Below, in pieces: positions 1-9,466 of a stretch of DNA of 64,000 nucleotides. The position numbers and the translations under genes were made by a program. Below the pieces are notes generated by a model. It was not told the origin of the DNA, searched no databases, and worked only from the letters and a program-made list of their open reading frames with translations. Origin of the DNA: RHLJ01 sp965212165 (lineage in GTDB: Bacteria > Bacteroidota > Rhodothermia > Balneolales > Balneolaceae); assembly GCA_965212165.1 (NCBI GenBank), contig OZ243096.1, positions 62,001 to 126,000 on the forward strand. Reading direction: 5' to 3'. How positions within the stretch are numbered: the first letter of the stretch is position 1; the number at the start of each line of letters is the position of its first letter.

Positions 1-2152
1 GGTAAATATCAACAGAACCAAAGATTCTATCTTCAAATAAAGAGTAATCAACACCTACGTTAATTTCACTTGCTTCTTCCCAAGTTAGGTTAGCATTTGC
101 AAGTTGCGTTGGCGTTACACCTGATTGACCAGCATATGTACCATTAAGTCCAAATAAGTTTTGAGAATCAAAGTTACCAATTGCAGAGTTACCAGTTACA
201 CCATAACCAATTCTAAGCTTAAGATCATTAACTACAGCTAATGGGAAGAAATCTTCCTGACTTATTCTCCAAGCGAAAGATACAGAAGGGAAAAATGCCC
301 AACGCACATCTTCACCAAAGCGAGAATGTCCATCATATCTACCTGTGAAAGATAAGAAATACTTTTCGTCGAAGTTGTACTTCACATTTGTGAAATAACT
401 ACCGATCACATACTCAGTATTAGAACCACCTGCAGAAACAGGAGTTGCTGTAGAGTTCAGTACGTTAAAGAAAGGACCAGCGATATTATCACCACGAGTA
501 TTAAATAACTCAGAGTATACATTCTTGTACTCAGTTCCAGCTAAACCAGATACGTTATGTACTCTATCAAAAGTATAACGTCCATTAAGTACTAAACGAG
601 CTTGGATATTCTCAATATTTCTATTTACATAAGTAATCCAACCATTTTGACCAGGTGCAGCAATTGCTGAACGATATTGCTCATCTTGAGTATTTCTGTA
701 GTCAATTGCTAGTGTTCCACGAGCACTTAACCAATCAGTAATGTTGTAGCTTAAACTTGCATCAGCAAATACTTGAGTTACAGAAACATTACGATCAACT
801 TCGTCTCTTACAACAGCTGGGTTTGAAGAAAGTCCAAAACGAGTTTCTGGGTTATAAGACCCATCAGCTCTAAACGGATAACTCATAGGAGCTTCAAACA
901 TCGCTTGAGAAGGAGGACAGTTAATGAAGTTACCATCCTGGCAAACACCAAATTGAGAACTTCTAGATACATTTAATGTAACAGATGTGCTAAACTTATC
1001 ATTGATTCTGTGATCAATATTTGTTCTAATGTTTGCACGTTTGAAGTCAGAACCAAAAGCAGTTCCTTCTGTATCTTCCATACCACCAGATAGGTAGTAG
1101 TTAGTAGTTTCATTACCACCAGAGATAGAAAGAGAATACTTCTCAGTCATACCTTCACCGAAGATAAAATCTTGCCAGTTTGTATTAGCAAGTGGGTCAG
1201 CTGCATCATAACCAGGTCTATTAGTAGCGTCAAAGAAGCTTACAAAAAAGTCTCTGTAATCGTTAGTATAGAAATCAATGTTTTGATCTAAAGAAACACC
1301 ACTATTAATAGCAAAAGCTTCTCCCATATACTGAACGTACTCTTCAGAAGAGATGTAGTCAACGTTTCTTGCAACAGTTCTAACACCACGCTGAACACTT
1401 GCATTAACTTGAGTTGCTCCTCTTTTACCACGCTTAGTTGTAATAATAACAACACCAGCAGCAGCTTGTGAACCATAAATAGATGCAGCAGCGGCATCTT
1501 TAAGAACCTCAATAGATTCAATATCACTAGGGTTAATAGCGTTTAATGGAGTAGTACTAGTTAAACCTGAAGTATTTCCAAGTTCCACCTGAACACCATC
1601 AATGATATATAATGGCTCAGAAGCCGCATTGATAGATCCATTACCACGGATTTGCACACTAAATGCAGCACCAGGGTTACCAGATGAAGCAGTTACAGTT
1701 ACACCAGCAGCACGACCTTGAAGTATTCCTTCAGCATTCTGAAGAGAAACATTTTCAATGTCTGCAGCGGATACGCTAGAAATAGAACCAGTTAATTCCC
1801 GTTTAGGCGTTATTGAATAACCGGAAACAACCAATTCATCCAAGCTTACACCAAATTCCATAATAAAGTTTAACCGGACTTCGCCAGATTGAACTGTTAC
1901 TACTTGCGTAGATGGGGTGTAACCGATAAATGATGCGGTAATTGTATAAGTACCAGAAGGTACGTTTTCGAGCCTGTAGTTACCATCGGAGTCAGTAGCG
2001 ACACCACGATTTAAATCTACAATTAAAATATTTGCGCCGGGTACTGTTTCGCCATCAGTATCTGTCACGGAACCAATAATGGTACCTTGAGCATAGATAG
2101 TTGCCGATAACGAAAAAGCACAAACTAACATAGTTAGTAGCTTCTTTAACAT
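1..2152 (-). CDS. SusC/RagA-family TonB-dependent outer-membrane receptor (N-terminal part, cut by window edge)
   Basis: I translated the minus strand from the ATG at 2152. The frame stays open for 717 codons to the left edge, so the C-terminal barrel lies outside the window (family members are about 1000 aa). Visible in order: a signal peptide (MLKKLLTMLVCAFSLSATIYAQ), a carboxypeptidase-like beta-sandwich (GSVTDTDGETVPGANILIVD...GNYRLENVPSG), then the plug (GRAAGVTVTASSGNPG, QIRGNGSINAASEPLYIIDG, VLKDAAAASIYGSQAAAGVV) and barrel strands. Such receptors import glycans or peptides with a SusD lipoprotein, which is not in the window. I chose 2152 because GAGG lies 6 nt upstream; an in-frame ATG at 2164 would add four residues. 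Residue content shows no frameshift. The start region is the predicted target of the small RNA at 31800-31900. Confidence 0.93.
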   Translation of the reverse strand, partial: MLKKLLTMLVCAFSLSATIYAQGTIIGSVTDTDGETVPGANILIVDLNRGVATDSDGNYRLENVPSGTYTITASFIGYTPSTQVVTVQSGEVRLNFIMEFGVSLDELVVSGYSITPKRELTGSISSVSAADIENVSLQNAEGILQGRAAGVTVTASSGNPGAAFSVQIRGNGSINAASEPLYIIDGVQVELGNTSGLTSTTPLNAINPSDIESIEVLKDAAAASIYGSQAAAGVVIITTKRGKRGATQVNASVQRGVRTVARNVDYISSEEYVQYMGEAFAINSGVSLDQNIDFYTNDYRDFFVSFFDATNRPGYDAADPLANTNWQDFIFGEGMTEKYSLSISGGNETTNYYLSGGMEDTEGTAFGSDFKRANIRTNIDHRINDKFSTSVTLNVSRSSQFGVCQDGNFINCPPSQAMFEAPMSYPFRADGSYNPETRFGLSSNPAVVRDEVDRNVSVTQVFADASLSYNITDWLSARGTLAIDYRNTQDEQYRSAIAAPGQNGWITYVNRNIENIQARLVLNGRYTFDRVHNVSGLAGTEYKNVYSELFNTRGDNIAGPFFNVLNSTATPVSAGGSNTEYVIGSYFTNVKYNFDEKYFLSFTGRYDGHSRFGEDVRWAFFPSVSFAWRISQEDFFPLAVVNDLKLRIGYGVTGNSAIGNFDSQNLFGLNGTYAGQSGVTPTQLANANLTWEEASEINVGVDYSLFEDRIFGSVDIY

Positions 2153-2160
2153 AGATGACC
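2136..2160 (-). promoter_or_regulatory. Predicted small-RNA target site over susC ribosome-binding site and start codon
   Basis: On the minus strand this is susC mRNA from the GG of the GAGG motif, through the AUG at 2152-2150, to codon six. It is complementary to the loop of the hairpin RNA at 31837-31860 in two blocks of 16 and 8 bp, separated by one bulged G in the mRNA. Pairing here would occlude ribosome binding. The complementarity is seen directly; the regulatory role is inferred. Confidence 0.55.
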
Positions 2161-2164
2161 TCAT

Positions 2165-2681
2165 ATGTTTTTTTGTTTAATTAATAAGTTAAAACCTTAC
2201 CTCAGTAAGACCTCTTAAATTAAGTCATTGTATTAGATTGACTGTGAAAAGTAAATTGTGCAATAAATAAATATAAAGCAAATCTAGAGTTGATGTAATT
2301 TTCACTGCTGAGATGTGAGTATAATTGGATAAATCGCCTATAATATTTTCATAAATATAATAATAACAGATACTAAATAGTTTAATTTCTCACTTTCAAA
2401 CCATCCAAAAAAAAAATTCTAATACTTTTTTTTGATTTATCTGACCGAATAGTGTGTACAAAATTCAATTACTCACCACGTATATCATCTCCATACCTTC
2501 AAATTGGGTATATGATAGAGTATTACTAGTCTTGGTATAGCGTGAGGCTTATTTTGTACTAGCTTAAGCCCGAAATATTTGTCCTTATATATAGACCTAT
2601 ATATAAGGATAGAAAACTACTCATGAGGTTAAGTGAAATCATGTGTAAGATTGAGAGTTTTTGTCCACAAATTGAAAAGAC
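2165..2681. other. Long AT-rich intergenic region upstream of susC
   Basis: No gene is supported here. It must contain the susC promoter and 5' leader on the minus strand. A short hairpin (CTTAC-CTCA-GTAAG) lies near 2199-2212, and a 28-bp perfect palindrome is listed separately. I could not place a convincing Bacteroidota-type promoter (TTTG / TAnnTTTG) by eye. Confidence 0.6.
2582..2609. repeat. Perfect 28-bp interrupted palindrome
   Basis: Two 12-nt arms (TCCTTATATATA and its exact reverse complement) flank GACC. No T-run follows on either strand, so it does not look like a terminator. A dimeric regulator operator in the region between susC and the tRNA gene is a reasonable guess; no regulator is identified. 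Confidence 0.6.
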
Positions 2682-2715
2682 AAAAAAAAGCCTCTTCAGA
2701 AACTGAAGAGGCTTT
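2682..2715 (-). terminator. Rho-independent terminator after the initiator tRNA
   Basis: A 13-bp stem (AAAGCCTCTTCAG, loop AAA, CTGAAGAGGCTTT) is followed on the minus strand by a run of T. It lies directly 3' of the tRNA gene. Confidence 0.9.
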
Positions 2716-2717
2716 AG

Positions 2718-2790
<73 letters not shown>

Positions 2791-2908
2791 ATTTAGAATA
2801 CAAAGATACAGGTTTTAACTACCCAACATCAACCTAAAATTATCTTTTTTTATGATTACTTCTTATAAGCATTGCCTATTTTTATAAAAAATTGAAATTA
2901 GGATTTAT

Positions 2909-4165
2909 ATGATATCATCAAACAGAGCAATAGAATTTGAGAATAAATATGGAGCACATAATTACCATCCTCTCCCAGTAGTTCTTGCTAAGGGAGAGAG
3001 AGTTTATGTTTGGGATCCTGAAGGAAATAAATACTTTGACTTCCTATCTGCATATTCTGCTGTTAATCAAGGGCATTGTCACCCAAAAATTACTGAAGCT
3101 TTAATAGAACAGGCTTCTACACTCGCTTTAACGTCAAGGGCTTTTTATAATAATGTATTGGGCTCTTATGAAAAATACATTACAGAGTATTTTCAGTTCG
3201 ATAAAGTCTTACCCATGAATACAGGTGCCGAAGCAGTAGAAACTGCTATTAAGATTTGTAGAAAATGGGCTTATGAAAAAAAGGGGATTCCTGAAAATGA
3301 AGCAAAAATAATTGTTTGCGGAAATAATTTTCATGGTAGAACTACTACTATAATCTCTTTTTCTAATGATCCTGACGCAAAAAATAACTTTGGACCATAC
3401 ACACCAGGATTTGTAAAGATCCCATATAATGATATTGAAGCACTTAAAGAAGCTATGTCGATGCCAAATATTGCTGGTTTCTTAGTTGAACCAATTCAAG
3501 GTGAAGCTGGTGTTGTAGTTCCTGATGAAGATTTTCTTTCACTATCAAAAGCTATTTGTAAAGAGAACAATGTGCTCTTTATAACTGATGAAATACAGAC
3601 TGGTATTGCAAGAACAGGAAGCTTACTTGCAGTATGTGGTGACTGTTCTTGTTCGGGTCCTTGTGAGCAACAATCAACCTATGTAAAACCTGACATTCTT
3701 ATTTTAGGCAAAGCACTATCGGGTGGTTCCTATCCAGTGTCCGCTGTTCTAGCAAATAATGAAATTATGGAAGTAATAAAACCAGGGCAACATGGATCAA
3801 CCTATGGCGGAAATCCTATAGCATGTAAAGTTGCTATTGCTGCACTAGACGTTGTTAATGATGAGAATCTTGCCCAAAACGCAAGAAAGCTAGGAAAGTT
3901 ATTTCGTGCTAAGATGAATGAGCTCGTCGAAGAATCTGATTTATTCCTTACAGTTAGGGGAAAAGGCCTATTGAATGCCGTAGTTATTAATGATAGTCCA
4001 GATAGTGATACAGCTTGGAGATTTTGTGTTTCTTTAAAAGACAATGGGCTACTGGCAAAACCCACCCACGGAAATATTATCCGATTTGCCCCTCCTCTAG
4101 TTATTACTGAACAAGAACTTTTAGAGTGTGTATCTATTATCAAAAAAACTTTACTAGAATTTTAA
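2909..4165 (+). CDS. rocD: Ornithine aminotransferase (class III PLP transaminase)
   Basis: 418 aa, the usual length for ornithine delta-aminotransferase, which converts ornithine and 2-oxoglutarate to glutamate semialdehyde in arginine and proline metabolism. The family signature runs through DFLSAYSAVNQGHCHPKI near residue 50, MNTGAEAVETAIK, the PLP-phenolic segment FHGRTTT, the aspartate in FITDEIQTG and the lysine of LGKALSGG. A Cys-rich insertion (C243, C246, C248, C252) sits just before the PLP lysine. It is followed after 158 nt by a second class III transaminase acting on a related terminal-amino substrate. The 3' end runs into a short palindrome. Confidence 0.9.
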   Translation: MISSNRAIEFENKYGAHNYHPLPVVLAKGERVYVWDPEGNKYFDFLSAYSAVNQGHCHPKITEALIEQASTLALTSRAFYNNVLGSYEKYITEYFQFDKVLPMNTGAEAVETAIKICRKWAYEKKGIPENEAKIIVCGNNFHGRTTTIISFSNDPDAKNNFGPYTPGFVKIPYNDIEALKEAMSMPNIAGFLVEPIQGEAGVVVPDEDFLSLSKAICKENNVLFITDEIQTGIARTGSLLAVCGDCSCSGPCEQQSTYVKPDILILGKALSGGSYPVSAVLANNEIMEVIKPGQHGSTYGGNPIACKVAIAALDVVNDENLAQNARKLGKLFRAKMNELVEESDLFLTVRGKGLLNAVVINDSPDSDTAWRFCVSLKDNGLLAKPTHGNIIRFAPPLVITEQELLECVSIIKKTLLEF

Positions 4166-4178
4166 AAAAGCGCTTTTT
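4165..4178. repeat. Perfect palindrome AAAAAGCGCTTTTT
   Basis: A 14-bp gapless palindrome begins at the last base of the rocD stop codon. The same 12-bp core recurs upstream of rlmB at 38544. With no loop it is a weak terminator at best. Its function is unknown. Confidence 0.4.
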
Positions 4179-4323
4179 ACTAGATAATTTCTTTTTCTTC
4201 GCTCTTATTAGGTATAGAAAAATACCCTAAAATACCCCTATGAAGTTTAAATGCTGTTGAGGCGATTTGTCTTATTCACTAGCTTCACTTGAGTAAGATT
4301 TAAAAAATAGATTCATCTTTTAT

Positions 4324-5670
4324 ATGCCACAGACAAAGCTAATTTCACCAGATAATGTTCGTTCGATTTTAAGTAAACATCTCCTGACTGATGGTTATGA
4401 TATTGTACTTGATCTACAAAAAAGTGAAGGGGCTTATTTGTACGATTCAAAACACGAAAAGAGATATCTAGATTTTTTCACTTTCTTTGCTTCTAATCCA
4501 CTGGGAATGAATCATCCCAAAATTGCACAGGATGATGACTTTGTAGCTAAACTTGGTCGTGTTGCTATTAACAAACCATCAAACTCAGATATTTATACTG
4601 AAGAATTAGCAGAATTTGTTGATGCATTCAGTAGAGTAGCAGTTCCAAATCACCTACCGCACTCTTTCTTTATCTCAGGTGGAGCACTTGCAGTAGAAAA
4701 TGCTATGAAAGTAGCTTTCGATTGGAAAGTTCAGAAAAACTTCCAAAAAGGATACCGAGAAGAAAAAGGACATAAAGTTCTTCATTTTGAGAAAGCTTTT
4801 CATGGACGATCAGGATACACTCTTTCTGTAACCAATACGGTTCCAAATAAAGTAAAATACTTTCCTAAATTTGATTGGCCGCGCGTTATTAGTCCAGCTA
4901 TGGAATTTCCATCAACTCCTGATCGTATTGCGGAAGTAAAAAAACAAGAGTATCTAGCTATTGCTCAAGCTGAACGATATTTCAAGAACTTTAAAGATGA
5001 CATTGCTTGTATTCTGATTGAGCCAATTCAAGGTGAAGGTGGCGATCGTCATTTTCGCCAACAATTCCATGAAGCTCTTCGGCAATTAGCTGATAAATAT
5101 GAAGCACTCCTTATATATGATGAAGTTCAAACCGGAGTTGGAATGACTGGAAAATTTTGGGCACATGAACATTTTGTACAGCCAGATATCATTGCTTTTG
5201 GTAAAAAAGCTCAGGTTTGTGGAATACTAGCTGGCCCAAGATTAGACGAAGTAGAAACCAATTGTTTCAAAGTATCGTCCCGTATCAATTCCACTTGGGG
5301 TGGTAATTTAGTTGATATGGTTCGGTTTGGAAGAATCCTTAATATTATTGAAGAAGAAAAATTAGTTGAGAATGCAGCTAATGTTGGGAATTATCTTCAA
5401 ACTAGATTAGAAGCTTTTGCTGACAAACACGAGTATCTTTCTAATCCTCGAGGAAAGGGATTATTTTGTGCTATTGATTTACCTGATTCTCATTCAAGGA
5501 ATGCTGTAATCAAATCGTGTGTAGAAAATGGGTTGATGATATTAGCTTGTGGAGATAGAACTGTACGATTCCGTCCACCACTAACTATTACTACCGATCA
5601 AATTGATGAAGGTTTAGATATACTTGAAAAAGCGTATACTTCAAATCTTGAAAAGTGTCCCGCTCTTTAG
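4324..5670 (+). CDS. lat: L-lysine 6-transaminase
   Basis: 448 aa class III PLP transaminase. The N-terminus (SKHLLTDGYDIVLDLQKSEG) and the segments FFTFFASNPLGMNHPKI, FISGGALAVENAMKVAFDWK, KAFHGRSGYTLSVTNT, IYDEVQTGVGMTG and IIAFGKKAQVCGILAG match lysine epsilon-aminotransferase, which makes 2-aminoadipate 6-semialdehyde from lysine. The catalytic lysine is in FGKKAQ. It shares direction with rocD 158 nt upstream; co-transcription is possible but not shown. A role in lysine catabolism is inferred, as no semialdehyde dehydrogenase lies nearby. Confidence 0.88.
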   Translation: MPQTKLISPDNVRSILSKHLLTDGYDIVLDLQKSEGAYLYDSKHEKRYLDFFTFFASNPLGMNHPKIAQDDDFVAKLGRVAINKPSNSDIYTEELAEFVDAFSRVAVPNHLPHSFFISGGALAVENAMKVAFDWKVQKNFQKGYREEKGHKVLHFEKAFHGRSGYTLSVTNTVPNKVKYFPKFDWPRVISPAMEFPSTPDRIAEVKKQEYLAIAQAERYFKNFKDDIACILIEPIQGEGGDRHFRQQFHEALRQLADKYEALLIYDEVQTGVGMTGKFWAHEHFVQPDIIAFGKKAQVCGILAGPRLDEVETNCFKVSSRINSTWGGNLVDMVRFGRILNIIEEEKLVENAANVGNYLQTRLEAFADKHEYLSNPRGKGLFCAIDLPDSHSRNAVIKSCVENGLMILACGDRTVRFRPPLTITTDQIDEGLDILEKAYTSNLEKCPAL

Positions 5671-5713
5671 AATTCAAGAATCCAATAGAGCTTTATAAAT
5701 TTTGAAAGCTAGG

Positions 5714-6433
5714 TTAAACCAATTGATGGCTTTGTGGCTGCATGACGATTTCATTAACGACGGCAGACGCAGGAGCCATTACCGCAGAAAGAACTGATCT
5801 AGCTACATCTTTTGGATTAAGCATCATTTCTTTTTTAACTCGCATATCTACACGCTCGTCATCCCAGAAAGGAGTATCTACTCCACCTAAATAAAACAAT
5901 GTGAATTTTACTTTATCACGCTTTAATTCCTCAACTAAGGCTTTTGTAAAACCCTGAACTGCAAATTTAGAGGCTGCATAAACTGAAGAGTTCTTCATCA
6001 CGTACTTTCCCATTGTTCCAGGAAACATTATCACATTTGTTGAATCTTCAGTATTCATGTGTTTTAAAACGGTCTGAGTGACCAGATAAGTACCGAATAC
6101 GTTTACATCAATAACTTCTTTGGCGTCTTTAGGATCAATCTCTTTGAAAGGCTGAATTAATCCTTGTCCAAATGCATTTACGAGTACATCAATTTTGCCT
6201 AGGGTATTTTCAATCTCTTGTGCCATATTTTGAACTGAAGTTGGATCTGTTACATCAACATCAATTGCGTAGGCATCTCCCCCTCTCTCGTTAATATCTT
6301 TGGCAACTTCTTCTGCTTTTGACTTATTTCGAGCAGCTAGAACAACTCTTGCGCCCTGTGAAGCTAATTCTTTTCCAGTTGCTGAACCAATCCCGCCTGA
6401 GCCGCCTACTATAAGTACTACTTTTCCTTTCAT
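5714..6433 (-). CDS. Short-chain dehydrogenase/reductase (SDR)
   Basis: 239 aa, the classical SDR length. The Rossmann glycine motif GGSGGIGSATG is at residues 10-20. The catalytic motif follows as SSVYAASKFA (Tyr-x-x-x-Lys), with NAFGQG as the structural NAG-type motif. An NAD(P)-dependent alcohol/ketone oxidoreductase is certain as a family; the substrate cannot be read. It lies 65 nt downstream of purL on the same strand and may be read through from it. It converges with lat. Confidence 0.85.
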   Translation of the reverse strand: MKGKVVLIVGGSGGIGSATGKELASQGARVVLAARNKSKAEEVAKDINERGGDAYAIDVDVTDPTSVQNMAQEIENTLGKIDVLVNAFGQGLIQPFKEIDPKDAKEVIDVNVFGTYLVTQTVLKHMNTEDSTNVIMFPGTMGKYVMKNSSVYAASKFAVQGFTKALVEELKRDKVKFTLFYLGGVDTPFWDDERVDMRVKKEMMLNPKDVARSVLSAVMAPASAVVNEIVMQPQSHQLV

Positions 6434-6498
6434 TATCTGTATGTCTTTCTTGATGAATAGTCACACAGGTAAATGCAAAGGCTAGTACATTTCGTTCC

Positions 6499-8724
6499 CT
6501 ATACGTCCATTGCATTTGGGATTACTGATTCATACATAACTTTCATTTCAGCTACTTCTAATTCAGCTATTCCTTCTATGTTCAAAGTTGTTCCTGATAC
6601 TTTCCCAAGGTTTAAACAAGGAACTCCTGCTAATTTATAATGAGATAATGCAGTTTCAAGATTATTTTGAGTAACTGTAACAACTATTCCAGATTGCGCT
6701 TCACTAAATAAAACCTCATGAGCCGAACCTACTAAAGCATTAAGATTAACTTTAGCCCCAATACTTCCATAAATAGCCATTTCAGCTAGAGTAATAGAAA
6801 GCCCACCATCAGAAATATCATGTGCCGCAGTTATAAATCCAGCCTTTATGGCTTCGAGTGTAGCATCTTGTAATTTAACTTCAAAATCGATATCCAATTC
6901 AGGTGAATCACCAGTTGTTAATCCATGAACTACTTTTAGATATTCGCTAGCTCCTAGTCCTTTACGATCCGCCCCAAGATAGAGTACTACATCTCCATGG
7001 TTCTTAAAAGATGGTGTCATAGCATGCTTTTCTACATCTTCAATCAAACCAAGCATTCCAATAATAGGAGATGGGAAAATGGCACTTTTAGCATTCTCAT
7101 TGTAAAAACTCACATTTCCACCAGTAACTGGAGTGTTAAGTGCTCTACAAGCATCACCCATTCCACCCAACGCTTCTTTGAAGGTCCAGTATACTTCTGG
7201 CTTATATGGATTCCCAAAATTTAAACAGTTAGTAATCGCTTGCGGCTTTCCTCCTGCACAAACTACATTTCTGGCAGATTCCATCACTGCAATTTGTCCA
7301 CCTCTTCGAGGATTTAAATATACATAGCGGCCATTACAATCTGTTTTAGCTACTAACCCTTTCTTACTTCCTTTAATACGAATTACACCTGCGTCAGAAG
7401 CGCCGGGAGCAGTTACAGTATTCGTCCTTACTGTAGTATCATATTGTTCATGAACCCATTTTTTAGAAGCGATATTTGGTGAGTTTAACAATTTTTTTAT
7501 TGTCTCAGCATGATCTACTGGATGAGACAACGAATCAATATCAAAATTTTGTGTCTCGTTTAAATAAGATGGCTTTTTAGTTTCTCTAATATACTGAGGG
7601 GCACCACCTCCAAGTACTAAATGCTCTGCAGGAATCTGACCTTTAATTTCTCCATCTTTCATGTAGGTCACTTTATCACCGTCAACTACTTCTCCAATAA
7701 CTACTCCATGAAGGTCCCACTTTTCATATACATCAATTACCTCTTGCTCTCTTCCCTTCTCTGCTACGACTAACATGCGTTCCTGACTTTCAGAAAGTAG
7801 AAGTTCATAGGCTGTCATTCCATCTTCACGAGCAGGGACTTTGTCTAAGTCTATTAGCAATCCTTGTTCACCTTTAGCTGTCATTTCACTAGTAGAGCAA
7901 GCAATTCCTGCAGCACCCATATCTTGCATACCAACTATAGCTCCTGTTTTAAGAACTTCGAGGCTAGCTTCTAGTAATAGTTTCTCAGTAAATGGATCAC
8001 CTACTTGAACACTACTCTTCTCAGATTCACTTTCATCTGTAATTTCTTCTGAAGCAAATGTAGCACCATGAATTCCATCTCTTCCCGTGCTTGCACCAAC
8101 AATTAATACAGGATTTCCAATACCTTTTGCAATAGCAGAAACGGTTTGACCTGCTTCAACTAATCCAATACTCATCGCATTTACAAGCGGGTTCCCTTCA
8201 TAACTCTCATCAAAATATACCTCACCAGCAATAACAGGAATTCCAAATGAGTTTCCATAGTCACCTATTCCTCGAACAACTCCATCTAACAAAAACCGAA
8301 CTCTTGGGTTATCCATACTTCCAAAACGAAGTGAATTAAGGCTTGCGACAGGTCGTGCACCCATGGTAAAAATATCTCTATGAATTCCACCAACTCCAGT
8401 TGCAGCTCCTTGGTATGGTTCTACTGCAGAAGGATGGTTATGACTTTCAATCTTGAAAGCACATCCGAGGCCGTCACCAATATCAACAAGACCAGCATTT
8501 TCTTCACCAGCTTCCACAAGCATGTTTTCACCTTCTCGAGGAAGTTTTTTTAACTCAATGATCGAATTCTTATAGGAACAATGTTCACTCCACATTACGG
8601 AATAGACTCCTAACTCAGTAAATGTAGGTACTCGACCTAGTCGAGTTTTAATCATTTCAAATTCTTCTTCATTGAGACCGTGTTCAATTGCGAGGTCTAG
8701 ATTAACTTCAGGTTCTTGAGCCAT
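6499..8724 (-). CDS. purL: Phosphoribosylformylglycinamidine synthase subunit PurL
   Basis: 741 aa from the start MAQEPEVNLDL at 8724, the size of the small (PurS/PurQ-dependent) PurL that converts FGAR to FGAM in purine synthesis. Recognised by YSVMWSEHCSYKNS near residue 45 (catalytic His), ESHNHPSAVEPYQGAATGVGG (ATP/Mg loop) and the repeated AIRS-like halves (MGAAGIACST; AHDISDGGLSITLAE). The open frame extends upstream to 8805, but that part would be a hydrophobic tail unlike the family, so I reject it. PurS and PurQ are not in the window. Divergent from the Rrf2 regulator. Confidence 0.95.
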   Translation of the reverse strand: MAQEPEVNLDLAIEHGLNEEEFEMIKTRLGRVPTFTELGVYSVMWSEHCSYKNSIIELKKLPREGENMLVEAGEENAGLVDIGDGLGCAFKIESHNHPSAVEPYQGAATGVGGIHRDIFTMGARPVASLNSLRFGSMDNPRVRFLLDGVVRGIGDYGNSFGIPVIAGEVYFDESYEGNPLVNAMSIGLVEAGQTVSAIAKGIGNPVLIVGASTGRDGIHGATFASEEITDESESEKSSVQVGDPFTEKLLLEASLEVLKTGAIVGMQDMGAAGIACSTSEMTAKGEQGLLIDLDKVPAREDGMTAYELLLSESQERMLVVAEKGREQEVIDVYEKWDLHGVVIGEVVDGDKVTYMKDGEIKGQIPAEHLVLGGGAPQYIRETKKPSYLNETQNFDIDSLSHPVDHAETIKKLLNSPNIASKKWVHEQYDTTVRTNTVTAPGASDAGVIRIKGSKKGLVAKTDCNGRYVYLNPRRGGQIAVMESARNVVCAGGKPQAITNCLNFGNPYKPEVYWTFKEALGGMGDACRALNTPVTGGNVSFYNENAKSAIFPSPIIGMLGLIEDVEKHAMTPSFKNHGDVVLYLGADRKGLGASEYLKVVHGLTTGDSPELDIDFEVKLQDATLEAIKAGFITAAHDISDGGLSITLAEMAIYGSIGAKVNLNALVGSAHEVLFSEAQSGIVVTVTQNNLETALSHYKLAGVPCLNLGKVSGTTLNIEGIAELEVAEMKVMYESVIPNAMDV

Positions 8725-8972
8725 GAATACTATAGAGTTGTGAGTTAGAATTGAGATGCATAAAGGTACGAGGAATTTCAAAAAAAAGAGGGAGATCTTT
8801 TCCACAAGTTATCCCATGATAAGTTCAATTAAACTCGCTCTGAAATTTGTAACGAACCAAATTCAATCTCTGAAAGATTGGACTATTTTCATCTCTTATC
8901 ACTATAAACTTATAAAAGAATTTTAACCCACATATTGCATATTTGGTTGAACATTCTTAAAATCTAATGCCG

Positions 8973-8984
8973 ATATTCGAATAT
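8973..8984. promoter_or_regulatory. Candidate Rrf2 operator upstream of the cbb3 operon
   Basis: A perfect 12-bp palindrome, ATATTCGAATAT, lies 26 nt before the Rrf2 start codon, with a third AATAT element just downstream. Rrf2 proteins often bind AT-rich dyads and control their own operon. The palindrome is seen; the protein assignment is inference. Confidence 0.4.
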
Positions 8985-9010
8985 GAATATTAGAATTTAA
9001 TTAGAGGTAT

Positions 9011-9466
9011 ATGAAGCTAGTTTCTCAAGGTGCTCAGTATGCAATTTCCGCGATAATTGCTATTTCAAAACATCAAAATGATGTTATTTCTGCTTCTGCA
9101 CTCTCTCATTCACTTAACTGTCCTTCCGCATATTTATCACAAATTCTTGCCAAGTTAAAAGCTCCAGGAATTCTCAAATCTCAGCGCGGATTAAATGGTG
9201 GTGTTTATTTAGCTAAAGCACTAGAAGAAATTTCGGTTTATGATGTAATTGCCGCTATTGATGGTGAGACTTTTTTCTCAACGTGTTTTATGGGAATTGA
9301 AGGTTGTGGGCACATTGAACCTTGTCCTTTTCACCATTTCTGGGCCGATAAACGTGGCGAAATCAAAGAATGGCTTCAAGCTACTTCGTTTGCTGACGCA
9401 GAAAGTGTTATGAGTCAGGCTTGGTTTAATGAAAGACTATCCTTCACAAGTGGTACTGCATTCTAA
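9011..9466 (+). CDS. Rrf2-family (IscR/NsrR-like) redox-sensing transcription regulator
   Basis: 151 aa. An N-terminal winged helix (YAISAIIAISKHQ, CPSAYLSQILAKLKAPGILKSQRGLNGGVYLA) matches Rrf2. Three cysteines in the segment CFMGIEGCGHIEPC near residues 98-111 are the typical Fe-S ligands, so it probably senses oxygen, nitric oxide or iron-sulfur status. AGAGG precedes the ATG. The stop overlaps the next start (TAATG), tying it into the cbb3 oxidase operon, which it probably controls. A palindrome upstream is a candidate autoregulatory site. Confidence 0.9.
   Translation: MKLVSQGAQYAISAIIAISKHQNDVISASALSHSLNCPSAYLSQILAKLKAPGILKSQRGLNGGVYLAKALEEISVYDVIAAIDGETFFSTCFMGIEGCGHIEPCPFHHFWADKRGEIKEWLQATSFADAESVMSQAWFNERLSFTSGTAF

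Noticed and set aside
1288..1527. Leucine-rich minus-strand reading frame inside susC
   Set aside because: It is a frame shadow of the susC plug domain, which reads continuously in another minus-strand frame.
8725..8805. N-terminal extension of PurL
   Set aside because: It is hydrophobic and unlike PurL homologues; the start at 8724 gives the canonical N-terminus.
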